DNA of 64,000 nt from JAUSKF01 sp964545345 (GTDB lineage: Bacteria > Patescibacteriota > Minisyncoccia > UBA6257 > WO2-44-18), in contig CAZJFE010000001.1 of assembly GCA_964545345.1 (NCBI GenBank), positions 1-64,000 on the forward strand, given 5' to 3'. Made by a program: the position numbers and the translations under genes. The notes under the pieces were generated by a model that searched no databases, was not told where the DNA came from, and saw only the letters and a list, made by a program, of their open reading frames with translations. Of the stretch, positions 8,637-15,458 are shown piece by piece (within the stretch, counting starts at the first letter, position 1; every line of letters starts with the position of its first letter).

Positions 8637-9361
8637 TAGATTGCCGTCCGGTCAAGCGCTTCAATGATTGTTTCCTGCGTGCGTTCAATGGCTCCGGTGA
8701 TCCGACCCAGTCCGCCACGGAAGGTCTCGTGATATCCGGGGCGACGGCTGTTGTTGATTACTGCCGGCACCGAATCGGCGAATTGATCCAGATAGCTTTT
8801 AATCTGGCGGGCAATGGTAAGAAACCGTTTGCGAAGTTCCAGCCGCTCCTCGCCGGTCATCTGCGAATCGTCGCAAAGCCGGTCGCGGAGCAATTTGCTC
8901 ATCTCAGTGATGCCGTCAATGATTCCAGCCAGCCAGGCCTGTGGCGTCATCGCCAGCTCTTTGGCCGAGGGCATTTTCGCGGGACGAAGCTGTGAATCAG
9001 TGAAGAGAATCGGATAAAGCCAGCGCACCACGTGGTATTCGGCGACTTCTTGGGCGGCCTCAGAATGGAATTGCCAGAAGGAATCAAAAGGAAGATCGAT
9101 CTTCGCCAGTCGCTTCAACTCCGCTTCCATAGCCAGCTTTTTCTCGTCGGCCGTCTGCTCATCGCCACACCGCAGCGCTTCAATGCCTTCTTTGGAAAGA
9201 TGGCAGATTTCGTTCTTCACGCTGTGAGCTTTCGCAGTCGCTCCCTTGCCGGCATCAAATCGTTGCAAAATGTGTCCGGTCAGAGTTTCTTCCAGATTTT
9301 TGTCCGGATACTCCGTCATTGAAGCTTCATCAAGCTCCGCCTTCAGGTCCAGGTCGTTCAT
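8636..9361 (-). CDS. translin-family-like RNA/ssDNA-binding protein
   Basis: 241 residues, all-helical. The order of segments fits the translin family: a basic helix with ICHLSKEGIEALRCGD, the EVAEYHVVRWLYP helix, TPQAWLAGIIDGITEMSKLL (equivalent to the family's YLLGLADLTGEL-type helix), and a C-terminal RRPGYHETFRGGLGRITGAI segment. Translins form octameric barrels that bind or cut RNA and single-stranded DNA. They are best known in eukaryotes and archaea, with scattered bacterial homologues. GAGGAGG sits 5 bases before the ATG. The gene stands alone with a perfect promoter about 315 bases upstream and a structured leader between. The assignment is by pattern and needs a profile search. Confidence 0.6.
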   Translation of the reverse strand: MNDLDLKAELDEASMTEYPDKNLEETLTGHILQRFDAGKGATAKAHSVKNEICHLSKEGIEALRCGDEQTADEKKLAMEAELKRLAKIDLPFDSFWQFHSEAAQEVAEYHVVRWLYPILFTDSQLRPAKMPSAKELAMTPQAWLAGIIDGITEMSKLLRDRLCDDSQMTGEERLELRKRFLTIARQIKSYLDQFADSVPAVINNSRRPGYHETFRGGLGRITGAIERTQETIIEALDRTAI

Positions 9362-9670
9362 CTAGGCCTCCTCTTTTTCTGTAAATCTCTGCCGCGACAC
9401 GACAAATTTTAGATTCAGAGCTAGGCGCGAGGATTGGAGAATAGAAATCTATCTCCAATCCGAGCAACACCGCTATGAACCAAAATTTGCGTGTCCCAGT
9501 CAGAAGGGTTGCGGGAGAAATTCCCGGTTAACTGCGTCGTTCGTCGTTGCTGTAGGGTATACAGCTGCCTCCTCACTCCTTGTTCCCGGTAATTTCTCCC
9601 GCAACGCGACGAGAGCTTACAGGAAAGGAGGAGGCAGCTCCTTTCAAGAGAAAGTAGTTTTTACTTTGCT
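9362..9670 (-). ncRNA. structured ~300-nt leader RNA of the translin-like gene
   Basis: Transcription from the minus-strand promoter at 9677-9705 would give a ~310-base leader. It contains a long hairpin with near-perfect 20-base arms (GTTGCGGGAGAAATT at 9507 against AATTTCTCCCGCAAC ending at 9604), enclosing a smaller GCTGTA/TACAGC stem. A second long-range pair (GACACG..CAAATTTT near 9396 with AAAATTTGCGTGTC near 9483) encloses GGATTGGAGA/TCTCCAATCC. No open frame of note is present. It may be a cis-regulatory leader or a separate small RNA. No known riboswitch class was recognised. Confidence 0.6.
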
Positions 9671-9676
9671 GGTGAG

Positions 9677-9705
9677 ATTATATCAGAAACAATCTAGCGT
9701 GTCAA
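9677..9705 (-). promoter_or_regulatory. perfect consensus promoter driving the leader and translin-like gene
   Basis: Read on the minus strand: TTGACA, 17-base spacer, TATAAT. Transcription would start near 9670. Confidence 0.85.
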
Positions 9706-9864
9706 CTGCTCAGTCGCATTGCTTCTCGGAAACAGAATAACTTTTGTCCTGCGGAAAAGTTTTCTTCGCTCTCGGCGGTTGTTCGTTCGGTAGATAACGA
9801 ACGAGCCAAGCCCAACCACCTCCGAGATGTTCCTTAAAGCAATACGCCCTCGTTTTGTTGGAAA
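9706..9864. other. gene-free segment with hairpins
   Basis: No credible open frame. The segment holds an inverted repeat GTTCGTT / AACGAAC around 9782-9804, nested in flanking complementary stretches (CAACCGCCG-like against CGGAGGTGGTTG on the minus strand). It lies between a terminator on one side and a promoter on the other, so it may be a small RNA or simple spacer. Confidence 0.4.
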
Positions 9865-9894
9865 TAAAAAACCCGCCAAGCTTAGCTTGGCGGG
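9865..9894 (-). terminator. terminator of the zinc-ribbon protein gene
   Basis: Perfect palindrome CCCGCCAAGCT / AGCTTGGCGGG at 9872-9894, followed on the minus strand by TTTTTTATTT. Confidence 0.9.
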
Positions 9895-9908
9895 CACTGA
9901 TTGCCTTC

Positions 9909-10898
9909 CTAGTCCTTCCCCAGAAGTCCACGCCCGACGGCCGTCTTCCGGCGGACCGCCTTGTTGGCCATTTCCTGGAGCCTCAGCTTCCGCTCCAGCT
10001 CTTCGTCCTTGCGCTTCTGGTCGCGCTCCGTCATCCGCTTCTCGTTGGACTTGACCCGGCGAACCGCAACGATTTCATCCTTGAATTCCACTCGGACTTC
10101 GTCCAGCGTCAGCGGCCGACCCAGCTTCTTCGCCTTCGCGATCACCTGCGACTTGATGGACCCAGCGCCGGCTCCGAGGAGGAATTCCCAGGCATCCTTC
10201 ATCATCGGGAACTTCTCCAGCTTCTCCGCCGCTCCAGCCGACCGAGCCATCATCCGCCGGACTTCCATCAGGTCGCCGTAGGGCTTCTGGACCAGATGCT
10301 GATCGTGATCCCTGGGAAGGGCCTCCTTGTAGAGAGTGCCACAGCCCTTGGTCTTGCGACCCGGATCATCCGAGCAGAGAAAGACGATCGTGAACGGACC
10401 TGCCTCCCCTTCCTTGGGTTCCCACCCGTAGAAGTTTCCTCCCCAGATTTCCACCTCCTGCTTCACGCCCTTAATCGTCACCGTCTTGGTGACGATTTCG
10501 GACTGACCGGACTCCTTGCTGAAGCGAGTCCGACGCCACTTGTGCGGGATCCTCTTCTGGCCGCACTGAGCGCACGGCACCAGTCCCAGCTTGTCGGCCA
10601 TCCCGGTCTCCAGCGAGTCGTCCTTCTGGAAGGCCTTCTGCTTCTTCAGCCGCCGCTTCTCTTCCAGCTGTTTCCGCTCGGCTTCGGGCTTGGATTCCCA
10701 GGCCGCCTTGCACTCCGCCAGCTCCAGGGCATAGTTCTCCTGAACCTCCAGCTTCGTCAGCTGGCGATTCTCGGCGACTGCCGCTTCCACCAGCTTGGTG
10801 TGAAGGTCGGTCGCGTGCTCCTCTTCCATCCAGTCCCAGCACTCCTGATCCACCGGCGTCCTCGTCAGATCCACCTTCTTGGCGTTGCTGTCTTCCAC
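9909..10898 (-). CDS. zinc-ribbon-containing protein of unknown function, GC-rich
   Basis: 329 residues, no family recognised. Highly charged helical segments flank a central region with CAQC (near residue 109) and, some 65 residues on, FLCSDD and GCGT; these four Cys could form a zinc ribbon. The C-terminal third is Lys/Arg/Glu-rich coiled coil, which fits nucleic-acid or ribosome association. The start is GTG with AGGAGG 8 bases upstream. The gene is visibly richer in GC than its neighbours, which may mean recent acquisition or high expression. The opposite strand is also open for ~350 codons here. The minus strand is chosen because promoter, ribosome site and terminator all fit it. Confidence 0.75.
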   Translation of the reverse strand: MEDSNAKKVDLTRTPVDQECWDWMEEEHATDLHTKLVEAAVAENRQLTKLEVQENYALELAECKAAWESKPEAERKQLEEKRRLKKQKAFQKDDSLETGMADKLGLVPCAQCGQKRIPHKWRRTRFSKESGQSEIVTKTVTIKGVKQEVEIWGGNFYGWEPKEGEAGPFTIVFLCSDDPGRKTKGCGTLYKEALPRDHDQHLVQKPYGDLMEVRRMMARSAGAAEKLEKFPMMKDAWEFLLGAGAGSIKSQVIAKAKKLGRPLTLDEVRVEFKDEIVAVRRVKSNEKRMTERDQKRKDEELERKLRLQEMANKAVRRKTAVGRGLLGKD

Positions 10899-11002
10899 GG
10901 CGACACCTCCTGAAAAAGTACTTCTTTTGTCCTCCGCCCGGTTATCGCTCGATAACCTAATAAGCAGTAGGACGATGTTAAGGAACTACACTGTCAGGTG
11001 CC

Positions 11003-11030
11003 ATTATAGCAGATGGCCAGGAAAAGTCAA
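11003..11030 (-). promoter_or_regulatory. promoter of the zinc-ribbon protein gene
   Basis: On the minus strand: TTGACT, 16-base spacer, TATAAT. The 5' leader that follows contains the palindrome GGTTATCGCTCGATAACC near 10939-10956. Confidence 0.8.
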
Positions 11031-11034
11031 TAGC

Positions 11035-11063
11035 TTGACTTTTTTATGATTGTAGGTTATAAT
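11035..11063 (+). promoter_or_regulatory. promoter of the NYN-domain gene
   Basis: TTGACT (11035-11040), 17-base spacer, TATAAT (11058-11063). It is back to back with the minus-strand promoter at 11003-11030, only 4 bases apart. Confidence 0.85.
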
Positions 11064-11122
11064 TGGCGGCAGTTAGTGTAGCAGTACATTGAATTAACTT
11101 TTAAGGGAAAAAGGAGGCAGAG

Positions 11123-12253
11123 ATGGGACGTCAACCGTTCGGTGCTGATAAGGTGATGGCCGCCGTACTGGCTTGCGAGCAGGAAGCCGGCGGTCCCGGA
11201 AAGGAGATCAAAAATCCGATCCGGACAATTCGCGGACAGATTCTGAAAAGTGGTGACTCGCTCAGTGAGCTGACGCTCAGGAAGTATCTGAACGATCTGG
11301 AAAACGCCGGGTGCGTTCGATTCACGGAAGGCGGTTTCAATGGCCGGGAGTTTGTGGGCTTGACGGTGCTCAAGAGCGATCTGCCGGCCAGTCATTTCAT
11401 CTTCAGGGCCAAGAAGGAGGCGAAGGAAGATTTGGAAAAGAGTAGGCCCGAGAGCGTTCCTGAACCGAAACGTCCGGTGGTCGCCATGCTGGTGGATTAC
11501 GACAATACCAAGCTTGCGGCTCGGGATGCCGGATTCAGCATCAGCTTCTTCAAACTGAGGGAGCACGCTCGTAGCTTCGGAGATCTCTGGCTGTCCGATG
11601 TTTTCCTTTCCCCTTTCGCGTCGCGGGATAGTAACATCATCGAGCAGATGTCAGCCGCCGGATATCAGGCGATCGTTTGCCCGAGGGGTTCCAAGGAGAA
11701 AGACGCCGTGGATTCCAAGATGAATTGGCGGGCGCGTCAGTACATTGAGATCCCTGGCGTAGACGTGGTGGTGATCGTCAGTCGTGACACTGACTTCAAC
11801 GATCTGGCGGTCTTTGCCGCCGACAGGCACAAGAAAGTCATCTACATTGACGTTGTGACTGAGAAGGTGATCGTTCGCGGAGTGGACCAGGAAGTGGAAG
11901 TCGCTCATTCCAGGGAGTACGAAGCTTTCCATTCGGCCTATAAGTTCCTGCAGAACGGCATGTCACCTTCGGACGCCGAGACCATCAAGCGTTTTGAATT
12001 TCTCAAAGACATCATCTCTTCTCTGCGCGATCAGGTGAAGCCGCAGAGCTTCAAAGGGATTCAGAGTGAGGTTGAGTTCAAGATCAAGGAGAAGTGGGAG
12101 GATCAGTTCGCCGGAGAATCGCTCCGGCACGCCCTTACCGTCCTGGTAGACGCCAACCTGATTCTCAAAATGATCGGTGATGGCGTCGTGCAGTACAAGC
12201 TTCATCGCGATCACGTCGCGTTTGTGAATGCGACGTGTCAGAGAAAGCATTGA
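11123..12253 (+). CDS. NYN (PIN-like) domain protein with N-terminal winged helix
   Basis: 376 residues. The N-terminal ~95 residues look like a winged helix (SLSELTLRKYLNDLENAGCV). Next comes a NYN domain of the LabA-like type: LVDYDN (first acidic cluster, about residue 121), KEKDAVDSKM, and VVIVSRDTDFNDL (DxD cluster), the layout of metal-dependent RNases of the PIN-like fold. A C-terminal helical domain resembling a second winged helix (SLRHALTVLVDANLI) follows. It is probably an RNase acting on a specific RNA, which is an inference from the family. AAGGAGG precedes the ATG. The gene is isolated with its own promoter and terminator, divergent from the zinc-ribbon gene. Confidence 0.85.
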   Translation: MGRQPFGADKVMAAVLACEQEAGGPGKEIKNPIRTIRGQILKSGDSLSELTLRKYLNDLENAGCVRFTEGGFNGREFVGLTVLKSDLPASHFIFRAKKEAKEDLEKSRPESVPEPKRPVVAMLVDYDNTKLAARDAGFSISFFKLREHARSFGDLWLSDVFLSPFASRDSNIIEQMSAAGYQAIVCPRGSKEKDAVDSKMNWRARQYIEIPGVDVVVIVSRDTDFNDLAVFAADRHKKVIYIDVVTEKVIVRGVDQEVEVAHSREYEAFHSAYKFLQNGMSPSDAETIKRFEFLKDIISSLRDQVKPQSFKGIQSEVEFKIKEKWEDQFAGESLRHALTVLVDANLILKMIGDGVVQYKLHRDHVAFVNATCQRKH

Positions 12254-12272
12254 AAGAAGTATTGGTTTTACC

Positions 12273-12310
12273 GAGCCCGCCGTGAAAACGGCGGGCTTTC
12301 TAAATCCCTT
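12273..12310 (+). terminator. terminator of the NYN gene
   Basis: AGCCCGCCGT / ACGGCGGGCT hairpin with a GAAA loop, followed by a T-rich stretch. Confidence 0.85.
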
Positions 12311-12339
12311 TTTGTTGTATAGGATAAAAAGTGCTTACC

Positions 12340-12411
12340 GCCCCTGTAGTACAATGGTTAGGACACCTGGCTTCGAACCAGGAAATGTAGGTTCGATTCC
12401 TACCGGGGGCA
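12340..12411 (+). tRNA. tRNA-Arg (anticodon TCG)
   Basis: Acceptor GCCCCTG pairs with CGGGGGC (12404-12410). The anticodon arm is CCTGG-CTTCGAA-CCAGG with anticodon TCG, and the T-arm is GTAGG-TTCGATT-CCTAC. Discriminator A; the 3' CCA is not encoded. Confidence 0.95.
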
Positions 12412-12412
12412 C

Positions 12413-12451
12413 AAATTTCAGAACCGGCCTTGTGCCGGTTTTGAAATTTTT
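12413..12451 (+). terminator. terminator of tRNA-Arg
   Basis: AAATTTCA-AACCGGC / GCCGGTT-TGAAATTTTT hairpin directly after the tRNA. Confidence 0.85.
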
Positions 12452-12460
12452 GTCTTAGTA

Positions 12461-12589
12461 GAATCGAACCAGCAGCACCCCGTGTTGGAGAGCATGGAGA
12501 ACCAGAAGGTTCTCCAGACGGGGGTCGGGGTGCTGCGAAAGTGTTCGAGCCGAGTACTCGAGGCCTTGTTCCTACCGGGGGCACAAATT
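12461..12589 (+). repeat. tRNA-3'-end-copying structured element T1
   Basis: Starts with GAATCGAACC, the exact complement of the tRNA T-arm segment GGTTCGATTC. A perfect 11-bp stem follows (GCAGCACCCCG 12472-12482 / CGGGGTGCTGC 12526-12536) enclosing the 8-bp hairpin GGAGAACC/GGTTCTCC, then a CGAGTACTCG palindrome. The element ends with a 21-base direct repeat of the tRNA-Arg 3' end and flank (12569-12589, matching 12397-12417). It shares architecture with the element after tRNA-Lys at 14775. Confidence 0.8.
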
Positions 12590-12836
12590 AGCTCAAACAG
12601 TTCTCTCGCATCACCAGAGCTCTTTTTGCCGGCGCAAAAAGGACTCTTAGCTCTCGGCGATTTATTCTTGGATTACCAAGAAACCCTGCCCGCCTATGGC
12701 GGGCGAGCTAAATCCCTGCCTGCCGGCAGGCAGGGCCTCCGAGCAATGCTGCTCTGAGAACTATTCTCGCTGTTGGGAAGAAGTTGAAGCGAAGGCCTGT
12801 TCCTACCGGGCCTGCCTGCCGGCAGGCAGGGGCACC
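12590..12836 (+). repeat. second, expanded tRNA-3'-end element (T1b) with nested palindromes
   Basis: No gene is seen. The stretch ends with GAAGGCCTGTTCC and a third copy of the tRNA-Arg 3' end. That copy is split: CCTACCGGG, then a 20-base palindrome (CCTGCCTGCC and its complement, 12811-12830), then GGCAC. The same palindrome occurs at 12714-12735, and GCCCGC-CTAT-GGCGGGC-type and AGAGCT..TTTTTGC hairpins lie further left. Confidence 0.7.
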
Positions 12837-12840
12837 AATA

Positions 12841-12866
12841 AAAAAACCGGCCACCGAAGTGGCCGA
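12841..12866 (-). terminator. terminator of the HTH gene
   Basis: On the minus strand, GGCCAC-TTCG-GTGGCC followed by GGTTTTTTT. Confidence 0.85.
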
Positions 12867-12882
12867 TTTGTTCTCTACGTCA

Positions 12883-13296
12883 TTACTCGCGAAGCTTAAC
12901 GTGATATCGCCGAGCCGCGGTGTGTACTGCCGCGAAGGTTCTTTTCAGGTGAATGGCAACTTCGAGCGCTGTCTTGGTGGTGCCGTTCACCTTCAGATAT
13001 TGCACTTCTTCTTCTGACCAAGGTCTTCCTTTGACGAATCCCGACTCCTTCATCGCGGCGATCGACTTCTTCTGCGCTTCATAGTACCGGGCGAGTTCTT
13101 TGCTGGAGTAAACCTTTTTTCCTTCATCACTCAGACCTTGGTAGGCCTGCCGATTAGCGGCGCGGTTATGATCGGGTGAAATCCTCACGTGAACTGCGTT
13201 TGCGCTAGTACCAGCCAGCTCCGCGATCCCGATTGCGCTGACGCCGCAATCCTTGAGCTTCAGAATTTCTTCCGTGCTCAGCAGTGACTTTGCCAC
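12883..13296 (-). CDS. two-domain helix-turn-helix protein
   Basis: 137 residues. The N-terminal half has a HTH look (EILKLKDCGVSAIGIAELAG, then TSANAVHVRI). The C-terminal half, RPWSEEEVQYLKVN, followed by AAVHTAARRYHV, resembles a Myb/SANT or GcrA-like DNA-binding domain. It is probably a small DNA-binding protein; the target is unknown. The start is GTG with AGGAGG 6 bases upstream. A perfect promoter and a terminator make it a single-gene unit between tRNA-Arg and metK. Confidence 0.75.
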   Translation of the reverse strand: MAKSLLSTEEILKLKDCGVSAIGIAELAGTSANAVHVRISPDHNRAANRQAYQGLSDEGKKVYSSKELARYYEAQKKSIAAMKESGFVKGRPWSEEEVQYLKVNGTTKTALEVAIHLKRTFAAVHTAARRYHVKLRE

Positions 13297-13358
13297 GGCA
13301 GGCCTCCTTGTTTATGGTTGATTGGTTAAAGCGGCGCCATGTCGCTTTTGCTTTGGGC

Positions 13359-13387
13359 ATTATAGCACGGAGAAACCTTATTGTCAA
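13359..13387 (-). promoter_or_regulatory. perfect consensus promoter of the HTH gene
   Basis: On the minus strand: TTGACA, 17-base spacer, TATAAT. Confidence 0.85.
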
Positions 13388-13424
13388 TAATGTTGAAGCT
13401 CAATTTTTTTGATATCATTTATTT

Positions 13425-14579
13425 ATGAAAATTGAATATCTCGCTTCGGAGTCGGTGACGGAAGGCCATCCTGATAAACTCTGTGATCAGGTCAGTGACG
13501 CCATTCTGGACGCCTATTTAGAGCAGGATCCGAAATCGCGCGTGGCTTGTGAAACTTTTGCTTGCAACGATCAGTTGGTAATCGGCGGCGAAATTACTTC
13601 TAAAGGAAAAGTGGACGCGGAGAAAGTTGCCCGCCAAGTTATAAAAAATATCGGTTATGATCATCCCGACAAAGGCGTGGATTGTAACACCGCTAAAATC
13701 ACTTTGATGATCAACCGGCAGTCGCCGGATATCGCGATGGGCGTGGATCAAAAAGATCCGATGGAGCAAGGCGCCGGCGATCAGGGAATGATGTATGGCT
13801 ACGCTTGCAACGAAACCGAATCGTTGATGCCCTTGCCGATCGCGCTTGCTCACGCGCTTGCTCTGAGACTTTCTCAAGTGAGAAAAGACGGCACACTCCC
13901 CCATCTCCGCCCGGACGGAAAAACCCAGGTGACGGTTGCCTACCACGACGGTCAGCCGCATCATTTAAAAAATATTTTGATCTCTACCCAGCATCATCCG
14001 GATTTCACCGGAGAGAAATTGCGCGCCGCTCTGATAGAAAAGGTGATTAATCCGGTGGTTCCGAAAAATCTAATCACTTCCGAGACGGAAATTTTCGTAA
14101 ATCCTACCGGTCGGTTCGTTATTGGCGGCCCGGCCGGTGATACTGGTCTGACCGGACGGAAAATTATCGTTGATACTTATGGCGGTATGGCTAAACATGG
14201 CGGCGGTGCTTTTTCCGGTAAGGATCCGAGCAAGGTGGATCGTTCGGCGGCGTACGCGATGCGCTGGGCGGCGAAAAATATCGTTGCGGCCGGTTTAGCC
14301 AAGAAGGCCGAGGTGAAAGTTGCTTACGCGATTGGTATGAGCCGTCCTCTGGCGTTCAACGTGAACACTTTCGGAACTGGGATTTTACCCGACAATAAAA
14401 TTGAAGAGATCGTGACCAAGGTTTTTGATTTCCGTCCAGCGGCCATCATTCGTGACCTCAACTTACTGCGCCCGATCTATTCAAAAACTGCCGCCTATGG
14501 CCACTTTGGCCGAACTGATATTGATTTGCCATGGGAGCGGACTGATCGCGCCGAGCAGTTGAAGAATTTGGCGAAATAA
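13425..14579 (+). CDS. metK: S-adenosylmethionine synthetase
   Basis: Makes SAM from methionine and ATP, the methyl donor for the several methyltransferases in this window. 384 residues, the usual length. Seen: ESVTEGHPDK with the ATP-binding His near the N-terminus, GAGDQGMMYGYA, and the P-loop-like GGGAFSGKDPSKVDRSAAY. No insertions or missing residues are evident. The upstream promoter is not obvious. It is followed by tRNA-Lys. Confidence 0.98.
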   Translation: MKIEYLASESVTEGHPDKLCDQVSDAILDAYLEQDPKSRVACETFACNDQLVIGGEITSKGKVDAEKVARQVIKNIGYDHPDKGVDCNTAKITLMINRQSPDIAMGVDQKDPMEQGAGDQGMMYGYACNETESLMPLPIALAHALALRLSQVRKDGTLPHLRPDGKTQVTVAYHDGQPHHLKNILISTQHHPDFTGEKLRAALIEKVINPVVPKNLITSETEIFVNPTGRFVIGGPAGDTGLTGRKIIVDTYGGMAKHGGGAFSGKDPSKVDRSAAYAMRWAAKNIVAAGLAKKAEVKVAYAIGMSRPLAFNVNTFGTGILPDNKIEEIVTKVFDFRPAAIIRDLNLLRPIYSKTAAYGHFGRTDIDLPWERTDRAEQLKNLAK

Positions 14580-14650
14580 GCTTAAATAAGGCCTTAGAGT
14601 TTACAATCCGTCAAATTGCGATTATTCTTATCCAAGAGTTATCCACACCC

Positions 14651-14721
14651 GCCCCTATAGCTTAGTGGTAAAGCTACGGACTCTTAATCCGCAGACCTTG
14701 GTTCGATTCCAAGTGGGGGCA
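14651..14721 (+). tRNA. tRNA-Lys (anticodon CTT)
   Basis: Acceptor GCCCCTA / TGGGGGC, anticodon loop CTCTTAA giving CTT, T-arm CTTGG-TTCGATT-CCAAG. CCA is not encoded. The outermost anticodon-stem pair is a mismatch in my folding. Confidence 0.93.
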
Positions 14722-14760
14722 CAATCAACAAAGCCGCACTCAGTGCGGCTTTGTTGATTG
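14722..14760 (+). terminator. terminator of tRNA-Lys
   Basis: A perfect 18-bp inverted repeat (CAATCAACAAAGCCGCAC and its complement) with a 3-base loop directly follows the tRNA. Confidence 0.85.
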
Positions 14761-14774
14761 TATGTATCCATGTG

Positions 14775-14912
14775 GAATCGAACCAGCCACACCCCGTATC
14801 AGGAAGGCACTCGGAAACCGAAGGTGTCCGAGACGGGGGTCGGGGTGTGGCGTGTGTTCGACCGAGCTTTCGGGCTACCCAGCCGAAAGCGAAGGCTTAT
14901 TCCAGTGGGGCC
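14775..14912 (+). repeat. tRNA-3'-end-copying structured element T2
   Basis: Starts GAATCGAACC and has the 11-bp stem GCCACACCCCG (14786-14796) / CGGGGTGTGGC (14841-14851), which differs from T1 by two compensated base pairs. Inside is CTCGGA/TCCGAG; after the stem comes GTTCGA and the hairpin GCTTTCGG/CCGAAAGC. It ends GAAGGCTTATTCC plus a degenerate copy of the tRNA-Lys 3' end (AGTGGGGCC). Confidence 0.8.
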
Positions 14913-14916
14913 TAAA

Positions 14917-14956
14917 ATAAAAAAGATGCACTTAAGCGAGTGCATCTTTTTTATTT
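14917..14956. terminator. bidirectional terminator
   Basis: AAAAGATGCACT / AGTGCATCTTTT with A- and T-runs on both sides. It terminates tRNA-Val on the minus strand and whatever reads through T2 on the plus strand. Confidence 0.85.
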
Positions 14957-14957
14957 G

Positions 14958-15029
14958 TGCGCGCTGAGGGGATCGAACCCCCAACCTACTCGGTGTAAAC
15001 GAGTCGCTCTGCCATTGAGCTAAGCGCGC
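14958..15029 (-). tRNA. tRNA-Val (anticodon TAC)
   Basis: On the minus strand the acceptor GCGCGCT pairs with AGCGCGC, the anticodon arm is ACTCG-TTTACAC-CGAGT, and the T-arm is GGGGG-TTCGATC-CCC-type. CCA is not encoded. Confidence 0.94.
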
Positions 15030-15040
15030 TTTCTTTCACT

Positions 15041-15068
15041 AGTATAACCAAAGTTCGGAATTTTTCAA
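15041..15068 (-). promoter_or_regulatory. promoter of tRNA-Val
   Basis: On the minus strand: TTGAAA, 16-base spacer, TATACT, placed just ahead of the tRNA. Confidence 0.65.
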
Positions 15069-15137
15069 TTTCAGTCAGAGCTGGATTTTTTATCCAGAAG
15101 GAGTTATTTTGACTTCAGTTATTTAAAAGGAGAAAGT

Positions 15138-15458
15138 ATGAAGCCATCCGATTTTTGGGTTGCCGAGTTGTATGCCTTGGCGGCCAACAAAGATTTTTCC
15201 GCTTACCTACAACTGTGCGAACTTTACAAAGATTATGTCGCGGAAACGGTTATTGAAATGAAAAGAAAGCATGTTAGCGATCTGCCCGATGAGGATTTGA
15301 AATTTGCGGCTTACTTCGGCATCGGATCATCTCTGGAAAAAATAGAATTGAATTCTAACTGCCCGAGCTATGCGGCTTGGGTGGAGAAAAATATTCGGAT
15401 CGCTATTCAAAAAGAAATTCTTAGGGCCAAGGGATTAATCCCTCCGGAGTTGAACTGA
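15138..15458 (+). CDS. stand-alone sigma-70 region-2-like protein
   Basis: 106 residues. From residue ~28 the sequence follows the pattern of sigma-factor region 2: YKDYVAETVIEMKRK, then DLPDEDLKFAAYFGIGSSLEK, then SYAAWVEKNIRIAIQKEI. This resembles FliA-type DDLxQAGxxGLxxAxxKF and YAxxRIRGAxxDExR. No region 4 (the -35-binding HTH) follows, so it is either a reduced core-binding factor or a helical protein that only resembles sigma. AAGGAG precedes the ATG by 6 bases. Its stop overlaps the start of the IscU-like gene by one base (TGATG), so the two are coupled. Confidence 0.6.
   Translation: MKPSDFWVAELYALAANKDFSAYLQLCELYKDYVAETVIEMKRKHVSDLPDEDLKFAAYFGIGSSLEKIELNSNCPSYAAWVEKNIRIAIQKEILRAKGLIPPELN

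Noticed and set aside
9855..10913. A 352-codon open frame on the plus strand opposite the zinc-ribbon gene
   Set aside because: It starts inside the minus-strand terminator region, has no ribosome site, and its Leu/Arg/His/Pro-rich composition is typical of the reverse of a GC-rich gene.
12590..12840. Short frames giving repeated LPAGR/PACRQAG peptides
   Set aside because: They are translations of the CCTGCCTGCC palindrome and nested tRNA-end repeats, not genes.
14636..14644. A perfect DnaA box (TTATCCACA) upstream of tRNA-Lys
   Set aside because: Single copy, with no box cluster, AT-rich unwinding region or dnaA/dnaN genes nearby, so not called an origin.
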